Source: an uncultured Acidobacteriota bacterium (GTDB lineage: Bacteria; Acidobacteriota; Terriglobia; Terriglobales; Acidobacteriaceae). Taken from it: 33,808 bases of DNA. The stretch is taken from assembly GCA_903832295.1 (NCBI GenBank), contig CAILAZ010000287.1, forward strand, positions 1-33,808, written 5' to 3'. A model generated the notes under the pieces. The model saw nothing but the letters and a program-made list of their open reading frames with translations. It made no database searches and had not been told where the DNA came from. The position numbers and the translations under genes are program-made. Shown in pieces: positions 25,890 to 33,211 of this stretch; position 1 is the stretch's first letter; each line of letters begins with the position of its first letter.

Positions 25890-25917
25890 TTGCCGGATGT
25901 TTCCGCTGCGGTAAAAT
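25890..25917 (+). promoter_or_regulatory. Sigma-70-type promoter of the decarboxylase gene
   Basis: TTGCCG (25890-25895, four of six) and TAAAAT (25912-25917, five of six), 16 bp apart. It predicts a start near 25924, about 14 nt ahead of the ATG at 25938, and supports that shorter start over the frame opening at 25866. Confidence 0.5.
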
Positions 25918-25937
25918 TCAGCTTTCCCGGAGCCATC

Positions 25938-27383
25938 ATGTCTGAGAAGCACCTGCCTGACCCGAACGATCCGCAAGCCTGGTCGCGCTATGTAGAAGAC
26001 TTTCGCCTCTCTGCCCACAGCAGCGTGGAGTGGATCGCCGCCTACCTCGGCAACATCCGCGCCATTCCCGTGCTGCCCACCATGCGCCCTGGCGAACTCG
26101 TGGACGCTCTCCCCGCGCATGCGCCTGAGCAGGGCGAAAGCTTCGAGACCATCCTCGCGGATTTCCAGAGCAAGATTCTTCCGGCCGTCACGCAGTGGAA
26201 CCACCCCGGCTTCATGGCTTACTTCGGAACCTCGGCCTCCACTCCGGGCATTCTCGCAGAGTTGCTGATCGCCGCCATGAACACCAACGGGCTCCACTGG
26301 AAGACCTCGCCCGCCGTCGCTGAACTCGAACAGGTCGCTCTCGGCTGGTTGCGCGAGTGGCTCACCCTGCCGCCGGAGTTCTTCGGCATCATCTATGACA
26401 CGGCCTCCACCAGCACCATGCACGCCCTCATCTGCGCCCGCGAATTCGCCCAGCCCGAGACGCGCGAGGAGGGATACCACGGCAACCTCGTCGTCTATAC
26501 CTCTGACCAGGCACACTCGTCGGTTGAGAAAGGCGCGATGGCCGTCGGCATCGGGCAGAAGAACGTGCGCAAGGTCCCCAGCGACGCCGAGTTCCGCATG
26601 AAGACCGATGTTCTGCGCTCGCTGATCGAGGCCGACCTGCGCGCGGGGCTCCAGCCCGCATGCATCGTCGCCACCATCGGCACTACTTCCTCAACCAGCG
26701 TGGACCCGGTGGCCGAGTGCGCCGCGCTGGCCGAAGAGTTCAACCTCTGGCTGCACGTGGACTGCGCCTACGCCGGCCCCTGCGCATTGCTTCCCGAGTG
26801 CGCCGCGCATTTCAAGGGCATCGAACGCGCCCACTCCATCGTCCCCAATCCCCACAAGTGGCTCATGACCCAGATGGACCTCAGCGCCTTCTACACCCGC
26901 AAGCCCCACATCCTGCGGCAGGCTCTTTCCCTGGTGCCGGAGTATCTGCGCGCTTCGGAAGATCCGCGCGCCGTGCACCTGATGGACTACGGCGTGCCGC
27001 TCGGTCATCGCTTCCGCTCGCTCAAACTGTGGTTCATCCTGCGCTACTTCGGACGCGATGGCGTCATGGAATTTCTCCGCCGCCACAACCAGTTCGCTCG
27101 CGAATTTGCCGGGTGGGTGGACGCCGACGAACGCTTCGAGCGAATCGCACCGGTTCCTTTCTCCGTCGTCTGCTTTCGATTGAAGGGCAGCGACGAGTTG
27201 AACAAAGCCGTGATTGAAAAGGTCAACACCAGCGGCAGCACCTTCCTCTCTCACACCGCGCTCAACGGGCAGTTCGTCATCCGCATCGCCATCGGCAACA
27301 TCGCCACCGGCCTCGGGGACGTGGAGCTGGCATGGAAGCTGATCCTGGATGCGGCGGAGGAGGAGCGACAGACTAACAAGTGA
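25938..27383 (+). CDS. Group II PLP-dependent amino-acid decarboxylase
   Basis: Cytoplasmic decarboxylase of the aromatic-amino-acid/glutamate decarboxylase superfamily. 481 residues. It shows the N-terminal domain with WNHPGFMAYF, HVDCAYAG with PLP-binding D275, and NPHKW with the Schiff-base lysine K307; the overall pattern fits aromatic-L-amino-acid decarboxylases (tyrosine, tryptophan, DOPA), but substrate cannot be fixed from sequence alone. The frame opens at 25866. I start at ATG 25938, which has a GGAG site and a promoter just upstream. It is a single gene: it diverges from hypA and converges with the tail-anchored protein gene only 7 bp away, with no terminator in between. Confidence 0.9.
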   Translation: MSEKHLPDPNDPQAWSRYVEDFRLSAHSSVEWIAAYLGNIRAIPVLPTMRPGELVDALPAHAPEQGESFETILADFQSKILPAVTQWNHPGFMAYFGTSASTPGILAELLIAAMNTNGLHWKTSPAVAELEQVALGWLREWLTLPPEFFGIIYDTASTSTMHALICAREFAQPETREEGYHGNLVVYTSDQAHSSVEKGAMAVGIGQKNVRKVPSDAEFRMKTDVLRSLIEADLRAGLQPACIVATIGTTSSTSVDPVAECAALAEEFNLWLHVDCAYAGPCALLPECAAHFKGIERAHSIVPNPHKWLMTQMDLSAFYTRKPHILRQALSLVPEYLRASEDPRAVHLMDYGVPLGHRFRSLKLWFILRYFGRDGVMEFLRRHNQFAREFAGWVDADERFERIAPVPFSVVCFRLKGSDELNKAVIEKVNTSGSTFLSHTALNGQFVIRIAIGNIATGLGDVELAWKLILDAAEEERQTNK

Positions 27384-27390
27384 GGCGCGG

Positions 27391-28194
27391 CTAGCAGCGA
27401 GACAGGATCATCAGCAGCAGAGCAACACCCACGACGACCGCCATCACCCAAGCTCCAAAAGTCGCCGAGCTTTCATCGACCGGCGGGGGCGTGCTGCCCG
27501 GGAAGAGGATCAGTTCCGGGTGATCTTGTAGCCGAACTTCGCCGATGGACCGCTTTTCTGCGGCGCGAATCCGGTTGCCGTACTGCTCAACCCACGCGCC
27601 CTGTCCTCCCCCGAGGCCGGGAACAAAGCGCTCTCCCAGGGCCGCAAGCAGCGCGGGATCGCTGTGGGTGGCGCGTCCATCATCTCGGAACATCTCGTGA
27701 ACGGTGGGAAGCATCTGCCGCAACTGAGCGGGATCACCCTGCGCCAGCGCGTTCTGCAAGGCCGGAACAGTTCGCATGGCCATGGCAATCTCAACTGCGG
27801 AAAATCCCGACGCACTCATCGTGCGCAAGCCAGCATCAGCCACACCCACGTCGCGCAACTGGCTGAGCGCTTCATTTACCTGCCCCACGATCATCTGCTT
27901 GGCCAGTTCAGGATTGCCGTCGCGCAACGCGTCCAGCACATTGGGACTGCTATACATTGCACTGGCAACATCCACTGCAGGCACACCTGCTCCTGCAACA
28001 AGCCGCACGCTGGCGAGCAGCACCGCAAGTTGATCGGCCGAGGAGTAACCGCCGAACTCCTGCGCCAGCATGGAGAGAATCTGCCCAAGCGGCTGCGCGC
28101 CTCCGGCGGGGGCTCCGGACATCTGCGGTCCACCGATGCGGGCAGCAGAGGACGGTCCCTGCAGATCGCCGAGTTGGTCGATTGGGTCCGTCAT
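27391..28194 (-). CDS. Tail-anchored hypothetical protein with an internal 60-residue repeat
   Basis: Family not recognised. 267 residues: a Gly/Pro/Ala-rich N-terminus (1-40), a helical core (about 41-190), a polar linker and one hydrophobic helix at the very C-terminus (about 246-264) ending LSRC. It is probably a tail-anchored inner-membrane protein with its bulk in the cytoplasm. The core holds two related segments, 71-110 and 131-170, offset by exactly 60 residues, sharing AV, A, AM, P, AL, G.P and QM positions. ATG 28194 has an AGAGGTG site and lies 19 bp after the comM stop, so the two are likely cotranscribed. Function unknown. Confidence 0.75.
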   Translation of the reverse strand: MTDPIDQLGDLQGPSSAARIGGPQMSGAPAGGAQPLGQILSMLAQEFGGYSSADQLAVLLASVRLVAGAGVPAVDVASAMYSSPNVLDALRDGNPELAKQMIVGQVNEALSQLRDVGVADAGLRTMSASGFSAVEIAMAMRTVPALQNALAQGDPAQLRQMLPTVHEMFRDDGRATHSDPALLAALGERFVPGLGGGQGAWVEQYGNRIRAAEKRSIGEVRLQDHPELILFPGSTPPPVDESSATFGAWVMAVVVGVALLLMILSRC

Positions 28195-28213
28195 ACATTC
28201 ACCTCTTGCGTCG

Positions 28214-29761
28214 TCAAGCCCAGTACGTGCGATCCAGTGTGCGGTATTGTATCGCTTCCGCGATGTGCTTCGCTTCCAGTTGTTCCGCCCCTTCTATGTC
28301 GGCAATCGTCCGCGAGACCTTCAGTATTCTGTCGTGGGCGCGTGCACTTAAGCCTTGCTGGGTCATGGCACGTTCGAGTAGCCGCTCGCAGTCGGCGGAG
28401 AGTTCGCAGAAGGTGCGGATCTGGCGCGAACCCATCTGCGCATTGGCGTAGAACTTTTCTCCCGCGGCACGGAAGCGCGTCAACTGTCGGCTGCGCGCCT
28501 GCAACACTCGGTCGCGAATGGCCGACGACGGTTCAGCTTGAATGGTGGAGCGAAGCTCCTTGTAGTTCACGGCGGGCACGTCGATGTGAATGTCAATGCG
28601 GTCGAGCAGCGGTCCGCTGATCTTGGAGATGTAACGCTGGATCATCGGCGGAGTGCACTTGCACTCGCGGGCGCGGTCGTTGAAAAAACCGCATGGACAG
28701 GGGTTCATCGCCGCCGCCAGCATGAAGCGCGCGGGAAATGTAAGCGACATCGCAGCGCGCGCAATCGAGACCGTGCCGTCTTCCAGAGGCTGGCGCATCA
28801 CTTCGAGAACGTTGCGCGGAAACTCAGGAAGCTCATCGAGAAAGAGCACGCCGTTGTGCGCGAGCGAGACTTCTCCGGGACGCGGAACAGCGCCGCCGCC
28901 GATGAGGCCCGCGTCGCTGATGGTGTGGTGCGGTGCGCGGAATGGGCGCACGCCCACAAGTCCATTGCCTGCGTCGAGCACTCCGGCGACGCTGTGAATC
29001 TTCGTGGTCTCCAGGGCTTCTTCGAATGTAAGCGGCGGCAGAATTGTGGGCATGCGTTTTGTGAGCATGGTCTTGCCGCCGCCGGGAGGGCCAATCATCA
29101 GGATGTTGTGGCCTCCGGCGCAGGCAACTTCCATCGCGCGCTTGGCGGTGTGCTGGCCGCGCACGTCTTTGAAATCGACGGGAAAATGTTCGACCTGTTC
29201 GAGCAGCGCCTGGCTGTCAACGACAAGCGGCGTGGGACCAACGCCAGTGTTGATGAGGCGCACGACGTCAAGCAGGCTGCGCATGGGGAATACTCTTACG
29301 CCTTCGACGACGGCGGCTTCGCGTGCGTTCTGCTCGGGGACGAGGAGGTTGGCGATTTTTGCGGCACGAGCGGCAACCGCGATGGGCAGGGCTCCGCGCA
29401 CGGGTCGCAGGCTGCCGTCGAGCGAGAGTTCACCGACGATGACGTAGTCGCCGAGGTCTTGTTTCTTGAGGCCACCGTAGGCGCCGAGGATTCCGAGGGC
29501 CATGGGGAGATCAAAGCCGGAGCCTTCTTTCTTGAGGTCGGCGGGGGCGAGGTTGATGGTGATGTGAGTGGGAGGTATGTCATAGCCGCAATTTTTGAGG
29601 GCGGCGCGGATGCGCTCGCGGCTCTCGCGCACGGCAGTGTCAGGCAGGCCGACGGTGGTGAAGTGGTCTTCGTTCATCTTGACGCCGGAAACGTCCACTT
29701 CGACGTCGATGAGATTGGCATCAATTCCGTAAACGGCGGCACTGAGGGTTTTGAAGAGCAT
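28214..29761 (-). CDS. comM: ComM/YifB-type AAA+ ATPase (magnesium-chelatase-like)
   Basis: AAA+ protein of the YifB/ComM family. In naturally competent bacteria ComM is a hexameric helicase that drives branch migration during DNA integration; the family is also widespread in bacteria not known to be competent. 515 residues: an N-terminal Lon-like S5-fold domain (about 1-160), the Mg-chelatase AAA+ core with Walker A GPPGGGKT (224-231) and Walker B VLFLDE (305-310), and a CPCGFF..CKC cysteine set (355, 357, 367, 369). A C-terminal helical domain containing [18 protein letters not shown] follows. ATG 29761 has an AAGG site. It shares a 500-bp divergent intergenic region with hrcA and is followed by the tail-anchored protein gene. 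Confidence 0.92.
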   Translation of the reverse strand: MLFKTLSAAVYGIDANLIDVEVDVSGVKMNEDHFTTVGLPDTAVRESRERIRAALKNCGYDIPPTHITINLAPADLKKEGSGFDLPMALGILGAYGGLKKQDLGDYVIVGELSLDGSLRPVRGALPIAVAARAAKIANLLVPEQNAREAAVVEGVRVFPMRSLLDVVRLINTGVGPTPLVVDSQALLEQVEHFPVDFKDVRGQHTAKRAMEVACAGGHNILMIGPPGGGKTMLTKRMPTILPPLTFEEALETTKIHSVAGVLDAGNGLVGVRPFRAPHHTISDAGLIGGGAVPRPGEVSLAHNGVLFLDELPEFPRNVLEVMRQPLEDGTVSIARAAMSLTFPARFMLAAAMNPCPCGFFNDRARECKCTPPMIQRYISKISGPLLDRIDIHIDVPAVNYKELRSTIQAEPSSAIRDRVLQARSRQLTRFRAAGEKFYANAQMGSRQIRTFCELSADCERLLERAMTQQGLSARAHDRILKVSRTIADIEGAEQLEAKHIAEAIQYRTLDRTYWA

Positions 29762-29904
29762 GGGGCCTTCATGCGGGCAGGGACGGCGGGAGCCCGCGTT
29801 TACTGGGGTTTTGTGAATTCGAGGTAATTCTACGGGTTTTTGGGGTGCTCTGCACGAGGGGTAAACGATTGATTTTCATGGCAATCCCTTGCGGTGGGGG
29901 GAGT

Positions 29905-29953
29905 GACTGGGTGGGTAATCGTTCCGGCAGGTCCGGAACGATTGACTGGGTGG
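29905..29953. repeat. 27-bp palindrome between 10-bp direct repeats
   Basis: GACTGGGTGG occurs at 29905-29914 and 29944-29953. Between them, after GT, lies a perfect inverted repeat AATCGTTCCGG (29917-29927), loop CAGGT, CCGGAACGATT (29933-29943). A third degenerate copy, GACTGAATGG, follows at 29978. The layout resembles a tiny palindromic insertion with a duplicated target, or a compound operator. Confidence 0.75.
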
Positions 29954-30044
29954 TACTAGGAAAAATGGGGGATGGGTGACTGAATGGATAATGGTTGGAA
30001 ATCGCGTACTGGGCTTGGGAGCGAGTGTTGCTCAGTTGTGGATT

Positions 30045-30070
30045 CCAGAGTTGGAAGGAGCCAACTCTGG
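30045..30070. repeat. Perfect hairpin upstream of hrcA
   Basis: Inverted repeat CCAGAGTTGG (30045-30054), loop AAGGAG, CCAACTCTGG (30061-30070). No U-run follows on either side, so it is not an ordinary terminator; it may be an operator or an RNA leader element. Confidence 0.7.
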
Positions 30071-30118
30071 GCAACCCGGGGGCGGGGCGAGTGCAGCACT
30101 CTTGGCACAAGCCGAAGC

Positions 30119-30145
30119 AAACTTGAGGGGACTTTGCTAAACTTG
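30119..30145 (+). repeat. AAACTTG direct repeat, 20-bp period, upstream of hrcA
   Basis: AAACTTGAGGGGA begins at 30119 and AAACTTGGGGGAG at 30139, exactly 20 bp apart, about 120-145 bp ahead of the hrcA ATG. The even two-turn spacing suggests a protein site, but no known factor can be named from the sequence. Confidence 0.45.
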
Positions 30146-30264
30146 GGGGAGTTCCTTCAGCCAGAGCAGGCGTACAACCCGCATCGCGGATTAAGCTGCT
30201 GCATCTAAATAAGGCAACTCGCTCCTGGAGGGATTTTCCGCCGGGTGGCGGTGAGGTATTGGCG

Positions 30265-31302
30265 ATGGCGACGATCGGCAGGCGTGAGCAGGAGATACTG
30301 ACGGCGATTGTGGAGACCTACATCTCTACTGGTGAGCCGGTTGGATCGCGCACGCTGGCGAGGCGCAACCGAGAAGGACTGAGCGCGGCGACGATTCGCA
30401 ATGTGATGGCGGACCTGGCCGAGGCGGGGTTGCTGGCACAGCCGCATACTTCGTCGGGACGCGTGCCCTCGGTGGAGGGGTACCGGTATTACGCGGAAAA
30501 GCTGTCAGACCAGGTGAGTTTGAAGCCGGATGATGAGCTGACGATTCAGCGATACTTCCACGGAGTGAACGAGGTTGAGGATTTTATGGAGCGCACGTCG
30601 CACGTGCTCTCGCTGATGTCGTCCGGGGTGGGAGTGGCGATGACTTCGGCAGGACCGCGCAAGGCGCTGGAGCATGTTCACTTCCAGCGGCTTGGGGAAC
30701 AGCGGGTGCTGGCGATTGTGGTTACGAACAGCGGCGTAGTCCGCGACCGGGTGCTGCGGCTGCCGCACGACGTGAACCAGGCGGAGCTGGACCTGGCGGC
30801 GCGGTACATCAATGACAACTTCCGCGGGTGGATGATTGAGGATGTGCGGCGGGAGCTGGAGCGAAGGATTGAGCAGGAGCGCAGCGAGTACGACCGGCTG
30901 ATGCGGTCGGTGGCGCAGCTCTACCAGAGCGGTGCGCTGACTACGCAGGATGAGCTGGGCGCGGTTTATGTGGAAGGAACGGCGAACCTGGTTTCGCGGG
31001 AGAACGACTCCGAACGGCTGCGGCAGCTGCTGAAGACGCTGGAGGAGAAAACCCGGATTGTGGAATTGCTCTCTTCCTACGTGGACACGCGGCAGGAGGC
31101 GGTGCGGGTGATCATCGGACTCGAAGAGACGATGCCAGACCTGAGCAGCTTTGTGCTGATCGGGGCTCCGGCGCGGAGCGGGCAGGAGATAGTGGGAAGG
31201 CTGGCGGTGATAGGGCCGACGCGGATGGATTATCAGCACACGATTACCGCGGTGTCCTACATTGCGCGGCTGTTTGACAAGCTACTCAATGACTCGGAAT
31301 AA
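30265..31302 (+). CDS. hrcA: HrcA, heat-inducible transcription repressor
   Basis: Repressor of class I heat-shock genes that binds the CIRCE inverted repeat and needs GroEL for activity. 345 residues: an N-terminal winged helix (about 1-75; EILTAIVETYISTGEPVGSRTL spans its first helices, and HTSSGRVPSVEGYRYY closes it) and a GAF-like middle plus dimerisation region ending near VIGPTRMDYQ. ATG 30265 has GAGGT eight bases upstream; an in-frame TTG at 30259 lies too close to that site. It is the first gene of hrcA-grpE-dnaJ. No CIRCE was found upstream, so its own operon may be controlled differently. Confidence 0.95.
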   Translation: MATIGRREQEILTAIVETYISTGEPVGSRTLARRNREGLSAATIRNVMADLAEAGLLAQPHTSSGRVPSVEGYRYYAEKLSDQVSLKPDDELTIQRYFHGVNEVEDFMERTSHVLSLMSSGVGVAMTSAGPRKALEHVHFQRLGEQRVLAIVVTNSGVVRDRVLRLPHDVNQAELDLAARYINDNFRGWMIEDVRRELERRIEQERSEYDRLMRSVAQLYQSGALTTQDELGAVYVEGTANLVSRENDSERLRQLLKTLEEKTRIVELLSSYVDTRQEAVRVIIGLEETMPDLSSFVLIGAPARSGQEIVGRLAVIGPTRMDYQHTITAVSYIARLFDKLLNDSE

Positions 31303-31312
31303 AAACGACATC

Positions 31313-31852
31313 ATGACAAAAGAAGACATGCAGAACACTCCCATCGATGTGGAGCACGAACTTCCCCAGGGCGAGGCGAGCGACGACAGCGCGCAGGCGT
31401 CCGAGGTGGAGAAGCTGAAGACAGAGAACGCGATGTACCTGGACCGCCTGGCCCGACTACAGGCGGAGTTCGACAACTTCCGCAAGCGGAATGCGCGCGA
31501 GCAGGTTGAGTTCCGCGAGTACGCGCTGACGGAGACGCTGAAGCAACTGCTGCCGATTCTCGACAGCCTGGACCGGGCGGCGAAGGTGGAAGGGATTTCC
31601 ACGGCCGACATGCGCTCGGGGGTGGAGCTGATCGACCGTCAATTCCACGACGTGCTGACGAAGCTGGGAGTGGAACCGATTGCGGCACAGGGACAACCGT
31701 TTGACCCGAGCCTGCACCAGGCGATCCAGATGGTGGACAGCAACGAGGTTGCGGACAACCACGTGCTGGACGAGTTGCAGCGCGGCTACAAGCTTCGCGA
31801 CCGCGTACTGCGGGCGGCAATGGTCCGCGTGGCACAGACCCCGAACAAGTAG
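31313..31852 (+). CDS. grpE: GrpE, nucleotide exchange factor of DnaK
   Basis: Cytoplasmic dimeric co-chaperone that releases ADP from DnaK. 179 residues: an acidic, disordered N-terminus (1-28), a long coiled coil (about 30-65, EVEKLKTENAMYLDRLARLQ) with the family motif EFDNFRKRN, a four-helix section (LLPILDSLDRA) and a C-terminal beta wing containing GQPFDPSLHQAI. The frame is open from 31262 inside hrcA. I take ATG 31313, ten bases after the hrcA stop, although its ribosome site is poor; ATG 31289 and 31328 are alternatives. dnaK is not in the window, so the partner is encoded elsewhere. Confidence 0.94.
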   Translation: MTKEDMQNTPIDVEHELPQGEASDDSAQASEVEKLKTENAMYLDRLARLQAEFDNFRKRNAREQVEFREYALTETLKQLLPILDSLDRAAKVEGISTADMRSGVELIDRQFHDVLTKLGVEPIAAQGQPFDPSLHQAIQMVDSNEVADNHVLDELQRGYKLRDRVLRAAMVRVAQTPNK

Positions 31853-31875
31853 GCTGACCCGGCGCCACGCGCCAT

Positions 31876-31902
31876 GGAGGACGACCGCTCCGGCGGTCTT
31901 TG
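31876..31902 (+). promoter_or_regulatory. Hairpin between GGAGG and the TTG start of dnaJ
   Basis: GGAGG (31876-31880) is a strong ribosome site but 19 bases from the TTG at 31900. Between them lies a perfect stem GACCGC (31883-31888), loop TCCG, GCGGTC (31893-31898). If folded, the effective spacing falls to about three bases. The hairpin could therefore enable or tune initiation of dnaJ. Confidence 0.45.
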
Positions 31903-33048
31903 CAAACACTGGCTACCAGAACAAAACGCGATTACTACGAAGTCCTGCAGGTTTCCCGCACAGCGGGGGATGTTGAGATCAAGAGCGCCTACCGCAAGCT
32001 GGCATTGCAGTTTCACCCGGACCGCAATCCGGGGGACGAGACGGCGGAGGAGAGCTTTAAGGAGTGCGGCGAGGCGTACGCGGTGCTGAGCGATCAGCAG
32101 AAGCGGGCAGCGTATGACCGCTACGGGCACGACGCGTTTACCAATGGCGGAGGCGGCGGCGGACAGGGCGGATTCCAGCAGGTGGATTTGAGCGACCTGT
32201 TTGGCGAGATGTTTGGCTTTGGCGATTTGTTCGGCGGGCAAGGCGGGGGGCGCGGAGGAAGGCGCTCGAGGGCACAGCGCGGGGCGGACATCCGCGAGGA
32301 TTTGACGATTACGTTTGAGAACGCGGCGTTTGGGGTGGAGAAGGAAGTCCAGGTGAGACGGCGCGAGGCCTGCGAGGAGTGCAAGGGCACGGGCGCGGCT
32401 GGGGGCAAGGCTCCGAGCCGCTGCAAGCAGTGCGAAGGGCACGGGCAGGTGCGGTACCAGCAGGGATTCTTCTCGGTGGCAAGGACGTGTCCGGTGTGCC
32501 AGGGCACGGGGACGATGATTGAGAATCCGTGCGCGAAGTGCAGAGGACAGCGGGTGCTGAGCCGGACGCACACGCTGCAGGTGAAGGTGCCTCCGGGAGT
32601 GGAGGACGGTACGCGCATTCTTTACACGGGGCATGGCGACGCGGGAGTGGATGGCGGTCCGGCGGGCGATGTGTACGTGGTGCTGCACGTGACCGAACAC
32701 GCATTCTTTGAACGCGACGGGAAAGACCTGCACTGCGCGATTCCAATTTCATTTACGCAGGCGGCGCTGGGAGCGACGGTGAAGATTCCGACGCTGGAAG
32801 GCGAAGCGACGCTGGATATTCCGGCAGGGACGCAGACGGGAACGAGCTTCCGGGTACGGAAAAAGGGGATGCCGGTGCTGAACTCCGGCGGACGGGGCGA
32901 CCTGTTTGTGGAAGTGAAGGTGGCGACTCCGGGCAAGCTGACGCGGCAGCAGAGAGAGCTGCTGGAACAGCTGGCGGGAACGCTGGGTCAGGAGAACCAG
33001 CCGGTGAAGCGCAGCCTGCTTAACAAGATGAAGGATATGTTCAATTAA
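31900..33048 (+). CDS. dnaJ: DnaJ, type I J-domain co-chaperone
   Basis: Co-chaperone that delivers unfolded proteins to DnaK and stimulates its ATPase. 382 residues: J domain (about 10-76) with HPD at 39-41, a Gly/Phe-rich linker (about 83-125), four zinc-finger repeats and C-terminal beta domains (from about 215). The first three repeats are normal ([24 protein letters not shown]); the fourth, CAKCRGQR, keeps its cysteines but lacks the last glycine. There is no in-frame ATG before the J domain, so the start is a TTG at 31900 ([14 protein letters not shown]), 47 bp after grpE, with an unusual hairpin ahead. A strong terminator follows. Confidence 0.95.
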   Translation: MQTLATRTKRDYYEVLQVSRTAGDVEIKSAYRKLALQFHPDRNPGDETAEESFKECGEAYAVLSDQQKRAAYDRYGHDAFTNGGGGGGQGGFQQVDLSDLFGEMFGFGDLFGGQGGGRGGRRSRAQRGADIREDLTITFENAAFGVEKEVQVRRREACEECKGTGAAGGKAPSRCKQCEGHGQVRYQQGFFSVARTCPVCQGTGTMIENPCAKCRGQRVLSRTHTLQVKVPPGVEDGTRILYTGHGDAGVDGGPAGDVYVVLHVTEHAFFERDGKDLHCAIPISFTQAALGATVKIPTLEGEATLDIPAGTQTGTSFRVRKKGMPVLNSGGRGDLFVEVKVATPGKLTRQQRELLEQLAGTLGQENQPVKRSLLNKMKDMFN

Positions 33049-33070
33049 GGCGTTGAAGGGTTGCAATGGA

Positions 33071-33102
33071 AGGGCGCGGAGATGGACTCCGCGCCCTTTT
33101 TT
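33071..33102 (+). terminator. Strong rho-independent terminator of hrcA-grpE-dnaJ
   Basis: Eleven-base perfect stem AGGGCGCGGAG (33071-33081) and CTCCGCGCCCT (33087-33097), five-base loop, followed directly by T residues to 33102. It lies 22 bases after the dnaJ stop. Confidence 0.95.
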
Positions 33103-33211
33103 GCTGTGCACAACTTGAGAGACACATCGCGAGGTGACAGGCGCACATGACAGCGGGAGCCGCGCGGGTGATGATGATGCCTCACGAGTTTTATCGAGGG
33201 GGCAGGTTCCG

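Larger units (their letters stand above)
29762..30264. other. Divergent intergenic region, comM to hrcA
   Basis: About 500 bp without a convincing gene, G-rich on the plus strand. A 113-codon minus frame (29769-30110) is Pro/Ser-rich and looks spurious. The region holds a palindrome between direct repeats (29905-29953), a second perfect hairpin (30045-30070), a short palindrome GAGTGCAGCACTC (30089-30101) and paired AAACTTG boxes (30119, 30139). No canonical CIRCE element was found. Confidence 0.6.

Noticed and set aside
25812-26516. Long minus-strand frame opposite the decarboxylase gene (234 codons)
   Set aside because: Shadow of the decarboxylase in GC-rich DNA; the plus-strand gene has all catalytic motifs.
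28538-29827. Long plus-strand frame opposite comM (429 codons)
   Set aside because: Antisense shadow of comM; composition is not protein-like and the ComM motifs are on the minus strand.
30089-30101. Possible CIRCE element GAGTGCAGCACTC
   Set aside because: Half-sites are in the inverted order and have no nine-base spacer; not a CIRCE. Retained only as a palindrome of unknown role.
29769-30110. 113-codon minus-strand frame upstream of comM
   Set aside because: Low-complexity Pro/Ser/Thr composition, no family, overlaps hairpins and repeats; looks like chance.
30102-30118. Sigma-54-like TGGCAC..GC upstream of hrcA
   Set aside because: The GC element is one base out of register with the required GG-to-GC spacing and the TT before it is absent.
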